Shown here: positions 1 to 7,157 of the stretch, piece after piece
Numbering within the stretch: position 1 is the first letter of the stretch
Layout: every line of letters begins with the position of its first letter
Assembly: GCA_000432915.1 (NCBI GenBank)
Contig: HF995219.1
Coordinates: 1 to 28,051, forward strand
From: Firmicutes bacterium CAG:194
GTDB taxonomy: Bacteria > Bacillota > Clostridia > Lachnospirales > Lachnospiraceae
Direction: 5' to 3'
Length of the DNA stretch: 28,051 bases
The notes under the pieces: generated by a model
What the model saw: only the letters and a program-made list of their open reading frames with translations
The model's database searches: none
Told to the model about the DNA's origin: nothing
Translations under genes and position numbers: made by a program

Positions 1-13
1 TGTCGCAAAACTA

Positions 14-66
14 TTGACAAAATATAAAACAATGGAAAGTTGAAAAAATCAGTTGCTTTCCATTGT
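14..66 (+). promoter_or_regulatory. Hairpin upstream of rplS (upstream-gene terminator or L19 leader)
   Basis: A perfect inverted repeat (CAATGGAAAG at 30-39, CTTTCCATTG at 56-65) encloses a 16-base loop. The flanking pair 29/66 also matches, and the arm is followed by the T-rich run TCTTTTAT. A TTGACA box lies at 14-19 without a convincing partner -10 element. The hairpin could terminate the gene upstream of the window. It could also be a leader hairpin, since L19 leaders that bind the protein are known in Firmicutes. The sequence does not decide between these. Confidence 0.55.
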
Positions 67-156
67 CTTTTATGATAAAGTATGAATGTTGTGAAAAAGA
101 GATGGTCCTCTGTTACGAAGTGTATTAAGAACATCCAGAATGGAAGGAGAAACACA

Positions 157-504
157 ATGAACGAAATCATTAAAGAAATCGAAGCAGCACAGTTAAAGGC
201 AGAAGTACCTCAGTTCAACGTAGGTGATACTGTAAAGGTTTACGGTAAGATCAAAGAAGGAAACCGCGAAAGAATCCAGATCTTCGAAGGAACCGTTATG
301 AAAGTACAGGGTGGCAGCAACCGCGCTACATTTACAGTACGTAAGTCATCAAACGGTGTCGGCGTTGAAAAGACATGGCCTCTTCATTCTCCAAACGTTG
401 AGAAGGTAGAAGTTGTCAGAAAGGGTAAAGTAAGACGTGCAAAACTGAACTACTTAAAGGGTCGCGTAGGAAAGAAAGCGAAAGTAAAAGAGTTAGTAAA
501 ATAG
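157..504 (+). CDS. rplS: 50S ribosomal protein L19
   Basis: This gene encodes large-subunit protein L19, which sits at the interface between the 30S and 50S subunits. The 115-residue product has the usual family length. It carries the expected core: PQFNVGDTVKVYGKI near residues 19-33, then IQIFEGTV, then a basic C-terminus rich in Lys and Arg (KVRRAKLNYLKGRVGKKAK). I chose the ATG at 157 because AAGGAGA lies at 144-150, six bases upstream. An upstream in-frame ATG at 82 would add 25 residues that do not fit the family and has no ribosome binding site. A strong terminator follows at 525-563, so rplS can be expressed apart from the downstream signal peptidase gene. rbgA, two genes downstream, also serves 50S assembly. 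Confidence 0.97.
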   Translation: MNEIIKEIEAAQLKAEVPQFNVGDTVKVYGKIKEGNRERIQIFEGTVMKVQGGSNRATFTVRKSSNGVGVEKTWPLHSPNVEKVEVVRKGKVRRAKLNYLKGRVGKKAKVKELVK

Positions 505-524
505 TCATTGCCGCTTAAGCAAAG

Positions 525-563
525 AAAAGGGACAAAATACATTGTGTATCTTGTCCCTTTTTA
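525..563 (+). terminator. Rho-independent terminator after rplS
   Basis: The arms AAAAGGGACAA (525-535) and TTGTCCCTTTT (551-561) pair over 11 bp. They continue past one mismatch into a 4-bp inner stem (537-540 with 546-549) around a 5-base loop, and end in a T run. Confidence 0.9.
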
Positions 564-670
564 AATAATGTCATGCATCGAAGATGCATGATGCAGCCTC
601 GCTCATCTGCGAAGCAGATTATGCATGAGCGAGGTTCCCAAATAATGTCATGCATCGAAGATGCATGATG
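563..670 (+). repeat. Structured repeat element I: 31-base direct repeats flanking a bulged hairpin
   Basis: Two identical 31-base copies (563-593 and 640-670) each contain a 9-bp hairpin with a GAA triloop (571-591 and 648-668). Between them lies a second hairpin. Its outer stem is CCTCGCTCAT (597-606) with ATGAGCGAGG (625-634), its inner stem is CTGC-GAA-GCAG (607-617), and a seven-base bulge ATTATGC (618-624) lies on the 3' side only. The same two-hairpin layout recurs at 11466-11548 with different but still complementary stems. The last hairpin ends two bases before the ribosome binding site of lepB, so it may influence lepB translation. The function is not known to me. Confidence 0.85.
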
Positions 671-682
671 AAAGGAAGTTTT

Positions 683-1264
683 ATGAGACGACGCAAAGGA
701 CTTAGTTTTTATCAGAAAAAGAAAAAGATCAGTGCTTCCGTGATGAAGGAGATCTGGAATGTGATCTTTATTACGATCGCCTGCTGGATGCTGGCATTTG
801 TGCTCATGTTCTGTTTTGGCATGCGGACAACCGTCATCGGTGTTTCCATGGAGCCAAGCCTTTACAACGGACAGCATATTTTGGTCAACCGGTTTGTATA
901 TAAGCTCAGTTCTCCCAAGAACGGAGATATTGTGGTGTTTCTGCCAAATGGTAACTCCAACACCCATTACTATGTGAAGCGTGTGATCGCTCTGCCGGGA
1001 GATACGGTGCAGATCAAAAACGGTTCCTTATATGTCAACGGTCTTTTGTATAAATATGTCGAATATGATAAAATAGAAGATGCGGGAATTGCGGAAAATC
1101 CCATTACCCTTGGGAATAATGAATATTTTACCCTGGGAGATAATATCAACAACAGTGAGGACAGCAGATCCGGTAATATCGGTGCTGTGAAAAAGGATAA
1201 TATAATCGGAAAGGTATGGTTCCATCTGGCGGCGGGTGACAGTCCGATCGGCTTTATGGAATAG
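683..1264 (+). CDS. lepB: Type I signal peptidase (first paralogue)
   Basis: This is a membrane-bound serine protease that removes signal peptides from exported proteins (S26 family, Ser/Lys dyad). With the start at 683 the protein has 193 residues. It has a Lys/Arg-rich cytoplasmic tail (1-22), one transmembrane helix (about 26-46), the nucleophile in GVSMEPS (Ser55), the general base in YYVKRVIALPGD (Lys99), and the late box LGDNINNSEDSR. An in-frame ATG at 650 lies inside the structured repeat, as do others at 665 and 668. Only the ATG at 683 has a well-placed ribosome binding site (AAAGGAAG, 671-678), so automated calls starting at 650 are probably too long. rbgA follows after 8 bases, and a second paralogue lies beyond it. 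Confidence 0.93.
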   Translation: MRRRKGLSFYQKKKKISASVMKEIWNVIFITIACWMLAFVLMFCFGMRTTVIGVSMEPSLYNGQHILVNRFVYKLSSPKNGDIVVFLPNGNSNTHYYVKRVIALPGDTVQIKNGSLYVNGLLYKYVEYDKIEDAGIAENPITLGNNEYFTLGDNINNSEDSRSGNIGAVKKDNIIGKVWFHLAAGDSPIGFME

Positions 1265-1272
1265 GTGTATAG

Positions 1273-2148
1273 ATGAACTATCAGTGGTATCCCGGACATA
1301 TGACAAAGGCAAAGCGGATGATGCAGGAAAATATCAAGCTGATCGATCTGGTGATCGAGCTTGTGGATGCAAGAATCCCGTTATCCAGCCGCAATCCGGA
1401 TATTGATCAGCTAGGGGCAAATAAAGCGAGACTGATCCTGTTAAATAAAGCGGATCTGGCAGACGAAAGGCAGACGGCAAAGTGGCAGCAATATTTCGAG
1501 AAGCAGGGCTGCTTTGTTGTGGCACTCAATGCGCGTAACCGCAACAGCATGAAGGCAATCAACGGCGTTGTCGCAGAAGCATGTAAGGAAAAGATCGAGC
1601 GTGACAGAAAGCGCGGAATATTGAACCGCCCTGTCAGAGCCATGGTAGTCGGCATCCCAAATGTCGGAAAATCCACCTTTATCAATTCTTTTGCCGGAAA
1701 AGCCTGTGCAAAGACAGGAAATAAGCCGGGTGTAACAAAGGGAAAGCAGTGGATCAGACTCAGCAAGACACTGGAACTTTTAGATACGCCGGGTATTTTA
1801 TGGCCGAAGTTTGAAGATCAGCAGGTGGGACTCAATCTGGCACTGATCGGTTCCATGAATGATGAGATCTTAAATATAGAAGAAATGGCGGTCAGCCTGA
1901 TCCAGTATCTGAAGGACGTTTATCCGCTTCTTTTGACAAAGCGCTATGATCTTTCGGATGAGGCAGAAGAAAGCTGCAAAAACGAACAGGATGCCTATGA
2001 GGTGCTGGCGCAGATCGCCAGAAACAGAAAATGTGTATTAAAAGGTGATGAGCCGGATATCCGGAAAGCAGCGGCGCTTCTGTTAGATGATTTCCGGAGT
2101 GGCAGGATCGGACGGATCACACTGGAAAGTCCGACAGAGCAGGCATAA
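1273..2148 (+). CDS. rbgA: Ribosome biogenesis GTPase RbgA (YlqF)
   Basis: This is a circularly permuted GTPase needed late in 50S subunit assembly. The permuted motif order is visible: G4 NKAD at residues 58-61 comes before G1 GIPNVGKST at 127-135, then PGVT (G2 region) at 152-155, then G3 DTPG at 171-174. The N-terminus NYQWYPGHM is typical of the family, and the 291-residue length is normal. The C-terminal part should be the helical RNA-binding domain. The start at 1273 follows lepB by 8 bases with only a weak ribosome binding site (AGGTG), which suggests translational coupling. The location between two signal peptidase genes and close to rplS fits a conserved Firmicutes neighbourhood. Confidence 0.96.
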   Translation: MNYQWYPGHMTKAKRMMQENIKLIDLVIELVDARIPLSSRNPDIDQLGANKARLILLNKADLADERQTAKWQQYFEKQGCFVVALNARNRNSMKAINGVVAEACKEKIERDRKRGILNRPVRAMVVGIPNVGKSTFINSFAGKACAKTGNKPGVTKGKQWIRLSKTLELLDTPGILWPKFEDQQVGLNLALIGSMNDEILNIEEMAVSLIQYLKDVYPLLLTKRYDLSDEAEESCKNEQDAYEVLAQIARNRKCVLKGDEPDIRKAAALLLDDFRSGRIGRITLESPTEQA

Positions 2149-2168
2149 TATTAAAGGGGAAGAAAAGC

Positions 2169-2723
2169 TTGAGTAAAAAAATGAAACAGATTTTAAAGGA
2201 AGTGCTCGGAACCAGTATTTATCTGCTGGCAGTTCTGGCATTGACTTATTTGGTGATCGCCTTTGTAGGGCAGAGAACAGTTGTACATGGACAATCCATG
2301 GAAAATACACTGGAAGACGGAGATAACCTGATCGTAGATAAGATCACATACCGCTTCCATGAGCCAAACCGTTTTGATGTGATTGTGTTCCCATATCAGT
2401 ATACGGCAAATACCTATTACATAAAACGTGTCATCGGTCTTCCGGGAGAAACGGTCATGATCGATGCGCTGGGCAATATTTATATCAACGGAGAACTGCT
2501 TTCTGAATCTTACGGAAAGGAAGCCATCAAGGATCCGGGCATGGCGGCAAACAGCATTTATCTGGGCTCGGATGAATACTTTGTACTCGGTGATAATAGA
2601 AATAACAGCTCGGACAGCAGGGATCCGTCCGTCGGTCTGATCAAGCGGGATCAGATCATTGGCAGGGCATGGCTGCGCATTTTTCCATTTGATAAGATCG
2701 GGTTTGTGGTGCATGGAAAATAA
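2169..2723 (+). CDS. lepB: Type I signal peptidase (second paralogue)
   Basis: This is a second S26-family signal peptidase, 184 residues long. It has a short cytoplasmic tail, a single transmembrane helix (about 15-34), the nucleophile in VHGQSMENT (Ser43), the general base in YYIKRVIGLPGE (Lys86), and the late box LGDNRNNSSDSRD. I use the TTG at 2169 because AGGGGAAG ends about six bases before it; the next ATG (2181) is too far from that site. The two paralogues clearly differ in sequence and N-terminal charge, so they may process different substrate sets. Firmicutes often carry several such enzymes. The 3' end lies close to the rnhB start. Confidence 0.94.
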   Translation: MSKKMKQILKEVLGTSIYLLAVLALTYLVIAFVGQRTVVHGQSMENTLEDGDNLIVDKITYRFHEPNRFDVIVFPYQYTANTYYIKRVIGLPGETVMIDALGNIYINGELLSESYGKEAIKDPGMAANSIYLGSDEYFVLGDNRNNSSDSRDPSVGLIKRDQIIGRAWLRIFPFDKIGFVVHGK

Positions 2724-2745
2724 CCGGAGCAGAGAGGACAGACAG

Positions 2746-3507
2746 ATGAAAATCGGAGAGATCAGAGATTTATTACAGGCAGCAGAGGATCAGATGCTGC
2801 CTGATTTTATAGCAAGATTTGAAAGCGATGAAAGAAGCGGTGTACGGCAGCTTGTGCAAAGGGCACAGAAACGGTTGGATGCACTTGAAAAAGAGCGGGA
2901 AAGACTAATGGCTATGCATCAGTATGAAGAACAGTACAAAGACTGTCAGGCAATCTGCGGGATCGATGAGGCGGGCAGAGGTCCTCTTGCAGGTCCTGTT
3001 GTGGCTGCAGCGGTTATTTTACCGAAGGATTGTGAGATCCTGTACTTAAATGACAGCAAACAGCTTTCCGCCAAAAAGAGAGAGCTTTTGTATGATGAGA
3101 TCATGGAAAAGGCAGTGTCGGTCGGTGTCGGCTGTGCAACGCCGCAGCGGATCGATGAGATCAACATCCTGCAGGCAACCTATGAGGCAATGCGGCAGGC
3201 AGTTAATAAACTGTCTGTTTGTCCCGATATATTATTAAATGATGCGGTGCGGATTCCCGGGCTTTTCCTGCAGCAGGTTCCAATCGTAAAGGGAGATGCG
3301 AAAAGCGTTTCCATTGCAGCGGCAAGCATCATTGCAAAGGTAACAAGGGACAGACTGATGATGGAGTATGACAAGGCAATGCCACAGTATCACTTTGCGG
3401 CAAACAAGGGTTATGGCAGTGCGGAGCATATCGAAGCACTTGCCGTCTATGGGGCAAGTCCGATCCATCGTAGATCATTTATTACACATTTTAAGGTAAA
3501 AGAATGA
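2746..3507 (+). CDS. rnhB: Ribonuclease HII
   Basis: RNase HII nicks RNA in RNA-DNA hybrids, including single ribonucleotides left in DNA. The product is 253 residues, close to the usual Firmicutes length including the N-terminal extension (about 1-68). The catalytic region begins with CGIDEAGRGPLAGPV (Asp74, Glu75). It is followed by LNDSKQLS, a later acidic position in DILLNDA, and AKVTRDR. The ATG at 2746 is preferred because GAGAGGA lies about eight bases upstream. An alternative ATG at 2713 overlaps the end of lepB and would add 11 residues. The stop codon overlaps the next start in an ATGA arrangement, indicating translational coupling to the FliK-like gene. Confidence 0.96.
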   Translation: MKIGEIRDLLQAAEDQMLPDFIARFESDERSGVRQLVQRAQKRLDALEKERERLMAMHQYEEQYKDCQAICGIDEAGRGPLAGPVVAAAVILPKDCEILYLNDSKQLSAKKRELLYDEIMEKAVSVGVGCATPQRIDEINILQATYEAMRQAVNKLSVCPDILLNDAVRIPGLFLQQVPIVKGDAKSVSIAAASIIAKVTRDRLMMEYDKAMPQYHFAANKGYGSAEHIEALAVYGASPIHRRSFITHFKVKE

Positions 3508-5252
3508 GTTTTGACTTAGCTGGATTATTGCAACGGAATACACAAAATACATTATCCGGACTTTCTTCCTCTGCATCAGCGGGACGGACGGATATGAGCA
3601 GCAAGACGGCAGAAGGGGCGCAGGCGGGCAGTCTGACAGTCGGCTCTGCCATCAGTGGTCAGGTGATCAAAGTAGAGGGAGATACTGTCTATGTGAAGCT
3701 GCCATCGGAGGTACTGACTGCAAAGCTGCAGGAGGGTGTGAATCTGCAGTCCGGGCAGTCGGTGACATTTGCTGTCAGCGGGATCTCGGATAAACAGATC
3801 ACGTTGCAGGCACTTTTTCAGAACAGTGCGCAGACACAGGTACTCGGAAAGGCATTGGAACAGGCAGGAATTGCGCAGACGGCGGATTCGCTTTCCATGG
3901 TAGATGCCATGATGCGGGAAGGCATGTCTGTCGATAAAAACTCGCTCTGGCAGATGTATCGTCAGGTACTGGATCATCCACAGACAACGGGAGAAAATAT
4001 CGTGCTGATGAACCGGCTGCAGATTCCGGTCAATGACCTGACTGCGGCGCAGTTTCAGAACCTGCAAAATGCAAACGGTCAGCTTGCACAGGCGGCAAAT
4101 GCACTGACAGACAGCCTGTTTGCGGAATTTACGGATATGGCGGTGCAGTCGCCGCAGGAAGCAGCTGCTTTTATGAAGGAGCTGGTACTTTTACTGGGAG
4201 AAAGCAGTCAGACAGAGGCAGGGCAGGTCGGTGCGCTTCCACTGGAAGGGCAGGAAGTACCGGGTGATGTGCAGCCTGCAGATGGAAATCAGCAGCCGGC
4301 AGCAGGAAATAGCACAGGACAGACTGAGGCAGCAGGTGATCCCGTAGCAGGTCAGCCGGCAGGCGGTCAGACAGCGGAAAATGGCGTAGATGCACGGCTT
4401 GCATTTGACGGACAAGTGCAGACAGAGACTGATGGCAGGCAGATGCAGGCAGAAGCAGACGGCGGACGGCTGCAGGGGTCAAATGCGGAAAAACTGAGCA
4501 CGAATGGGCAGGTTGTTTCTTCGGAAACAGCGGAAAACAGCAGTCGGCCGGGCGTAGATTCTCTGGCAGAGCTGATGAAGAGTGATCTGTTTACAAAGGG
4601 AGATACCAGGCAGCTATTGCGTCTGTTTGCTTCAAAAGAATTTCGCAGTCTCCTGACTGAACAGATGAAAGAGAACTTCCTGCTCAAACCGGAAATGGTG
4701 GCAGATAAGGAAGAAGTAGAGCAGTTCTTTACAAAGCTGCGGGAGCAGGTGTCGCGTCTGGCGCAGACGGTATCGGAGGCGGGAAAGGCGCAGACACAGC
4801 TTTTTACCCAGACAAACCAGCTGAGGGAAAATCTGGATTTCTTACACCAGCTTTCCCAGACGATGCAGTATGTGCAGCTTCCGCTCCGTATGGCAGGACA
4901 GGAGACAACAGGGGATCTGTATGTGTATGCCAATAAAAAGGGACTGACCAAAGAGGACAGTATCAGTGCTTTCCTGCATCTGGATATGGAGCATTTAGGA
5001 CCTGTGGATGTGTATGTTGCCATGCAGAACCGGAAGGTAAATACGCATTTTTACTTACAGGACGATGCCATGATCGATTTTATACAGGCACATATTCATC
5101 TGCTGAATGAACGACTGGAGCAGAAAGGCTATCAGATGCAGACGGAGGTATCGCAGAAGGATACACCTTCCAAGGTAACGGAAGAAATGCGCAAAGATCA
5201 GGAAGAAGAAAGCGTATGTATCAATCAGTATTCATTTGATGTGAGGGCTTGA
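3504..5252 (+). CDS. FliK-like protein (hook-length-control C-terminal domain), YlqG-type
   Basis: This 582-residue protein has no signal peptide or membrane segment. Residues about 45-95 form a small beta-rich segment (GQVIKVEGDTVYVKLPSEV). Residues about 230-345 are a low-complexity linker rich in Gln, Gly, Ala and Glu. The C-terminal part (about 445-555), with QYVQLPLRM, a GDLYVYANKKG strand and FLHLDMEHLGPVDVYV, resembles the FliK hook-length-control domain. Its partner-type gene, an isolated FlhB cytoplasmic domain, lies two bases downstream, as with ylqG-ylqH of B. subtilis. No flagellar gene is present, so a hook role is doubtful. The real function is unknown, and the domain call rests on recognition by eye. 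Confidence 0.8.
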   Translation: MSFDLAGLLQRNTQNTLSGLSSSASAGRTDMSSKTAEGAQAGSLTVGSAISGQVIKVEGDTVYVKLPSEVLTAKLQEGVNLQSGQSVTFAVSGISDKQITLQALFQNSAQTQVLGKALEQAGIAQTADSLSMVDAMMREGMSVDKNSLWQMYRQVLDHPQTTGENIVLMNRLQIPVNDLTAAQFQNLQNANGQLAQAANALTDSLFAEFTDMAVQSPQEAAAFMKELVLLLGESSQTEAGQVGALPLEGQEVPGDVQPADGNQQPAAGNSTGQTEAAGDPVAGQPAGGQTAENGVDARLAFDGQVQTETDGRQMQAEADGGRLQGSNAEKLSTNGQVVSSETAENSSRPGVDSLAELMKSDLFTKGDTRQLLRLFASKEFRSLLTEQMKENFLLKPEMVADKEEVEQFFTKLREQVSRLAQTVSEAGKAQTQLFTQTNQLRENLDFLHQLSQTMQYVQLPLRMAGQETTGDLYVYANKKGLTKEDSISAFLHLDMEHLGPVDVYVAMQNRKVNTHFYLQDDAMIDFIQAHIHLLNERLEQKGYQMQTEVSQKDTPSKVTEEMRKDQEEESVCINQYSFDVRA

Positions 5253-5253
5253 T

Positions 5254-5553
5254 ATGGCAGGAAAAGAGCAGAAACCAAAACAGGCGGTCGCACTTTCCTA
5301 TGATCCGGACGATGATGCGCCAAAGGTCGTTGCGACCGGTAAGGGTGCACTTGCGGAAAAGATCATAGAGGAAGCAAAACAGGCAAAGGTTCCGGTGCAT
5401 AAGGACAGTAAGCTGGCAGATACTCTGTCAAGGCTGGAGATCGGAGAGCTGATCCCGCCGGAGCTGTATGAAGTGGTGGCTGAGATACTTGTATTTGTGG
5501 ATCAGATGGACCGCATCCGTGCAAAGATGGAACAGGCGAACAAGAAAAAATAG
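5254..5553 (+). CDS. ylqH: Stand-alone FlhB-type cytoplasmic domain (YlqH-like)
   Basis: The 99-residue protein matches only the C-terminal cytoplasmic part of FlhB/YscU export-gate proteins. AVALSYDPDDDAPKVVATGK (11-30) is followed by LAEKI, VPVHKDSKLADTL, and IPPELYEVVAEIL. FlhB normally carries four or more membrane helices and self-cleaves at NPTH just before this region. Here the membrane part is missing and the residues before AVAL read KPKQ, so the protein looks like a ready-made cleavage product. GAGGG, about seven bases before the ATG, supports the start. In flagella, FliK acts on this FlhB domain to switch export substrates, so pairing with the upstream FliK-like gene is meaningful. 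No export apparatus is visible here. Confidence 0.88.
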   Translation: MAGKEQKPKQAVALSYDPDDDAPKVVATGKGALAEKIIEEAKQAKVPVHKDSKLADTLSRLEIGELIPPELYEVVAEILVFVDQMDRIRAKMEQANKKK

Positions 5554-5597
5554 GGATAAGTTTAGGGAGATCAGGATGTGTCTGGAGAGGACATCCT

Positions 5598-5954
5598 ATG
5601 AACAAAAGAAGAAAAGGAGCAGTTCACGAACAGGCTGCAAAAGTATATCTGGAAAAAAGAGGCGTGCGCATTCAGACGATTAACTATAGAGTCAGGCAGG
5701 GAGAAATCGATATAGTTGGCTATGAGAAAGGCACGCTTGTTTTCTTTGAAGTCAAGTATCGGGCAAATGCAGGAAATGGACTGCCGCAGGAGGCAGTCAG
5801 TGTGGCAAAGCAGAGGCAGATCTGCAGGGTGGCATTGTTTTATCTGAACCAGTATCACATACCCCAGCAGCAGCCGGTCAGATATGATGTGATTGCCATT
5901 CTGGGAAATGAGATCACCTGGATCAGAAACGCATTTCTGCACCAGATTTGGTAA
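5598..5954 (+). CDS. yraN: YraN / UPF0102 family endonuclease-like protein
   Basis: This 118-residue protein has the YraN pattern of a PD-(D/E)xK nuclease fold. It carries GEIDIV (Glu36, Asp38), then LVFFEVKYR (Glu51, Lys53), then a region typical of the family with AVSVAKQRQI. The N-terminal RRKGAVHEQAAKVYLEKRG helix is also typical. The start is supported by GGAGAGGA about eight bases upstream. The biochemical role is poorly defined; the fold suggests nucleic-acid processing, possibly in repair or recombination. It closes the housekeeping run. A 7-bp inverted repeat with a three-base loop (CAGATTT/AAATCTG, 5943-5959) overlaps its stop codon but has no T run. Confidence 0.93.
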   Translation: MNKRRKGAVHEQAAKVYLEKRGVRIQTINYRVRQGEIDIVGYEKGTLVFFEVKYRANAGNGLPQEAVSVAKQRQICRVALFYLNQYHIPQQQPVRYDVIAILGNEITWIRNAFLHQIW

Positions 5955-6011
5955 ATCTGTGACAAAAGTCACTTGGAAATCATGCGCAGATGCGATATTT
6001 TAGTACAAATA

Positions 6012-6083
6012 ATGTCGGAGTCAAAATTCAAAAACAATGTTGTGCTGGCACTTGAGTGGATTTATGATCTGAAAATGAGGTAA
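6012..6083 (+). CDS. Candidate 23-residue small ORF ahead of pgeF
   Basis: An ATG at 6012 opens 23 codons (MSESKFKNNVVLALEWIYDL then KMR) and stops at 6081-6083, two bases before the pgeF start. Such placement can allow reinitiation or coupling. However, no ribosome binding site is visible in the AT-rich bases before the ATG, and a reading frame of this size can arise by chance. It is reported as a possibility only. Confidence 0.25.
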   Translation: MSESKFKNNVVLALEWIYDLKMR

Positions 6084-6085
6084 AT

Positions 6086-6994
6086 ATGTACAATCTACAG
6101 CGTGTTATAAAGACACAGGATACAAAAAATATACCTGTACAAAACCAATATAACAGCCCGGATGGCTGGGAAATGGAATACCTGACTTTTCCGGGACTGA
6201 CTAAGACAGGATGTGTCAGACATCTGTTCACAACACGGACAGGCGGGATAAGCAGCGGGATCTTTGAAAGCCTGAACCTGAGCTTTACGCGTGGGGATGA
6301 CAGAGACTGCGTCCTGCAAAATTATGACAGAGTGGCAGAGGTCCTTGGCGTTACAAGAGACCGGATCGTCTGCTCCGACCAGACACATACGACGAATATC
6401 AGGATCGTTACGAAGGAAGATGCCGGAAAGGGAATCGACAGACAGCGTGATTATGCGGACATTGACGGGCTGGTCACAAACGAAAAAGGGTTAGCATTGG
6501 CTACCTTTTATGCAGACTGCGTACCGCTTTATTTTGTGGATCCGGTCAGAGAAGTGATCGGACTGGCACATTCGGGCTGGCGCGGAACTGTGGCCGGTAT
6601 GGGTAAAAAGATGGTGGAGCGGATGCATGCGGCATTTGGCTGTGATCCGGCAGATATCCATGCGGCGATCGGACCATCCATCTGTCAGGAATGCTATGAG
6701 GTCAGCAGTGATGTGGCAGAAGAATTTCAAAAAGCATTTGCAGGGATGAACGGGGCGGAAACGCTCTTATATCAGAAGCCGGAGCAGAAGGCGGAAGGCA
6801 AATACCAGCTGGATCTGTGGCTTGCCAATCAGCTGTGGCTTACAGACGCGGGCATCACGCCGGAGCATCTGGAAGTGACCAATGTCTGCACGGCACATAA
6901 TCCGGCATATCTGTTCTCACACAGAAAAACGAACGGAAAACGCGGTAATCTTGGTGCTTTTTTATGCCTGAAAGAAAACGGGACAGAGGAATGA
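6086..6994 (+). CDS. pgeF: Peptidoglycan editing factor PgeF (YfiH/YlmD family, laccase-fold)
   Basis: This family was once called polyphenol oxidase or laccase domain. Members remove wrongly incorporated amino acids from peptidoglycan precursors, and some act on purine nucleosides. The 302-residue product shows the zinc-site trio of the family: DQTH (His101), ADC (Cys145) and AHSGWRGT (His162). GPSICQECYEV lies further on. Residues 1-30 form an extension before FPGLTKTGCVRHLFTTRTGG. GAGGT at 6077-6081 supports the ATG at 6086. The gene stands alone: yraN upstream is 131 bases away, and only gene remnants follow. Substrate choice (cell wall or nucleoside) cannot be read from the sequence. Confidence 0.92.
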   Translation: MYNLQRVIKTQDTKNIPVQNQYNSPDGWEMEYLTFPGLTKTGCVRHLFTTRTGGISSGIFESLNLSFTRGDDRDCVLQNYDRVAEVLGVTRDRIVCSDQTHTTNIRIVTKEDAGKGIDRQRDYADIDGLVTNEKGLALATFYADCVPLYFVDPVREVIGLAHSGWRGTVAGMGKKMVERMHAAFGCDPADIHAAIGPSICQECYEVSSDVAEEFQKAFAGMNGAETLLYQKPEQKAEGKYQLDLWLANQLWLTDAGITPEHLEVTNVCTAHNPAYLFSHRKTNGKRGNLGAFLCLKENGTEE

Positions 6995-7065
6995 CAAAAA
7001 AGAGTAGACATGGAATATCAGTAACTGACAGAAAAACAGAAGCTATAAAAACAAGAAAGCAGTAG
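6991..7065 (+). CDS. Candidate 24-residue basic small ORF overlapping the pgeF stop
   Basis: The ATG at 6991 overlaps the pgeF stop in an ATGA arrangement, with AGAGGA directly before it. The frame runs 24 codons (MTKKSRHGISVTDRKTEAIK, then TRKQ) to a TAG at 7063-7065. It matches nothing I recognise. It lies next to clear gene remnants, so it may be the start of a decayed gene rather than a working peptide. Confidence 0.25.
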   Translation: MTKKSRHGISVTDRKTEAIKTRKQ

Positions 7066-7073
7066 GTAATAAA

Positions 7074-7157
7074 ATGAGAGAGGTAAACTGGGCGGTATTA
7101 GGCTGCGGTGTGATCGCAAACGAAATGGCAGTGGCACTTTATTGTCTGCAGTCCTGA
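7074..7157 (+). pseudogene. Remnant: N-terminus of a Gfo/Idh/MocA-type oxidoreductase
   Basis: An ATG at 7074 opens 27 codons that read like the first beta-alpha unit of a Gfo/Idh/MocA NAD(P)-dependent oxidoreductase. It has VNWAVLGCGVIANEMAVAL with the Rossmann Gly-x-Gly pattern and the typical AxxMA continuation. The reading frame then ends at TGA 7155-7157, and nothing resembling the remaining 300 or so residues follows. Intact members are usually over 300 residues long. I infer a deletion that joined this stub to unrelated sequence near 7141. Confidence 0.72.

Noticed and set aside
563..670. Possible CRISPR-like repeat pair
   Set aside because: Only two 31-base copies occur, the spacer is itself a structured hairpin, and no cas genes are present.
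3576..4482. Long antisense frames opposite the FliK-like gene
   Set aside because: They are codon-bias shadows of a GC-richer, Gln/Ala-rich coding sequence and show no start signals or protein features.
5943..5972. Short inverted repeats at the yraN stop as a terminator
   Set aside because: CAGATTT/AAATCTG and GTGAC/GTCAC are short and are not followed by a T run.
6040..6068. TTGTGC and TATGAT with 17-base spacing before pgeF
   Set aside because: The predicted transcript would begin at the ribosome binding site, leaving almost no leader, and the -35 match is poor, so it is not listed as a promoter.
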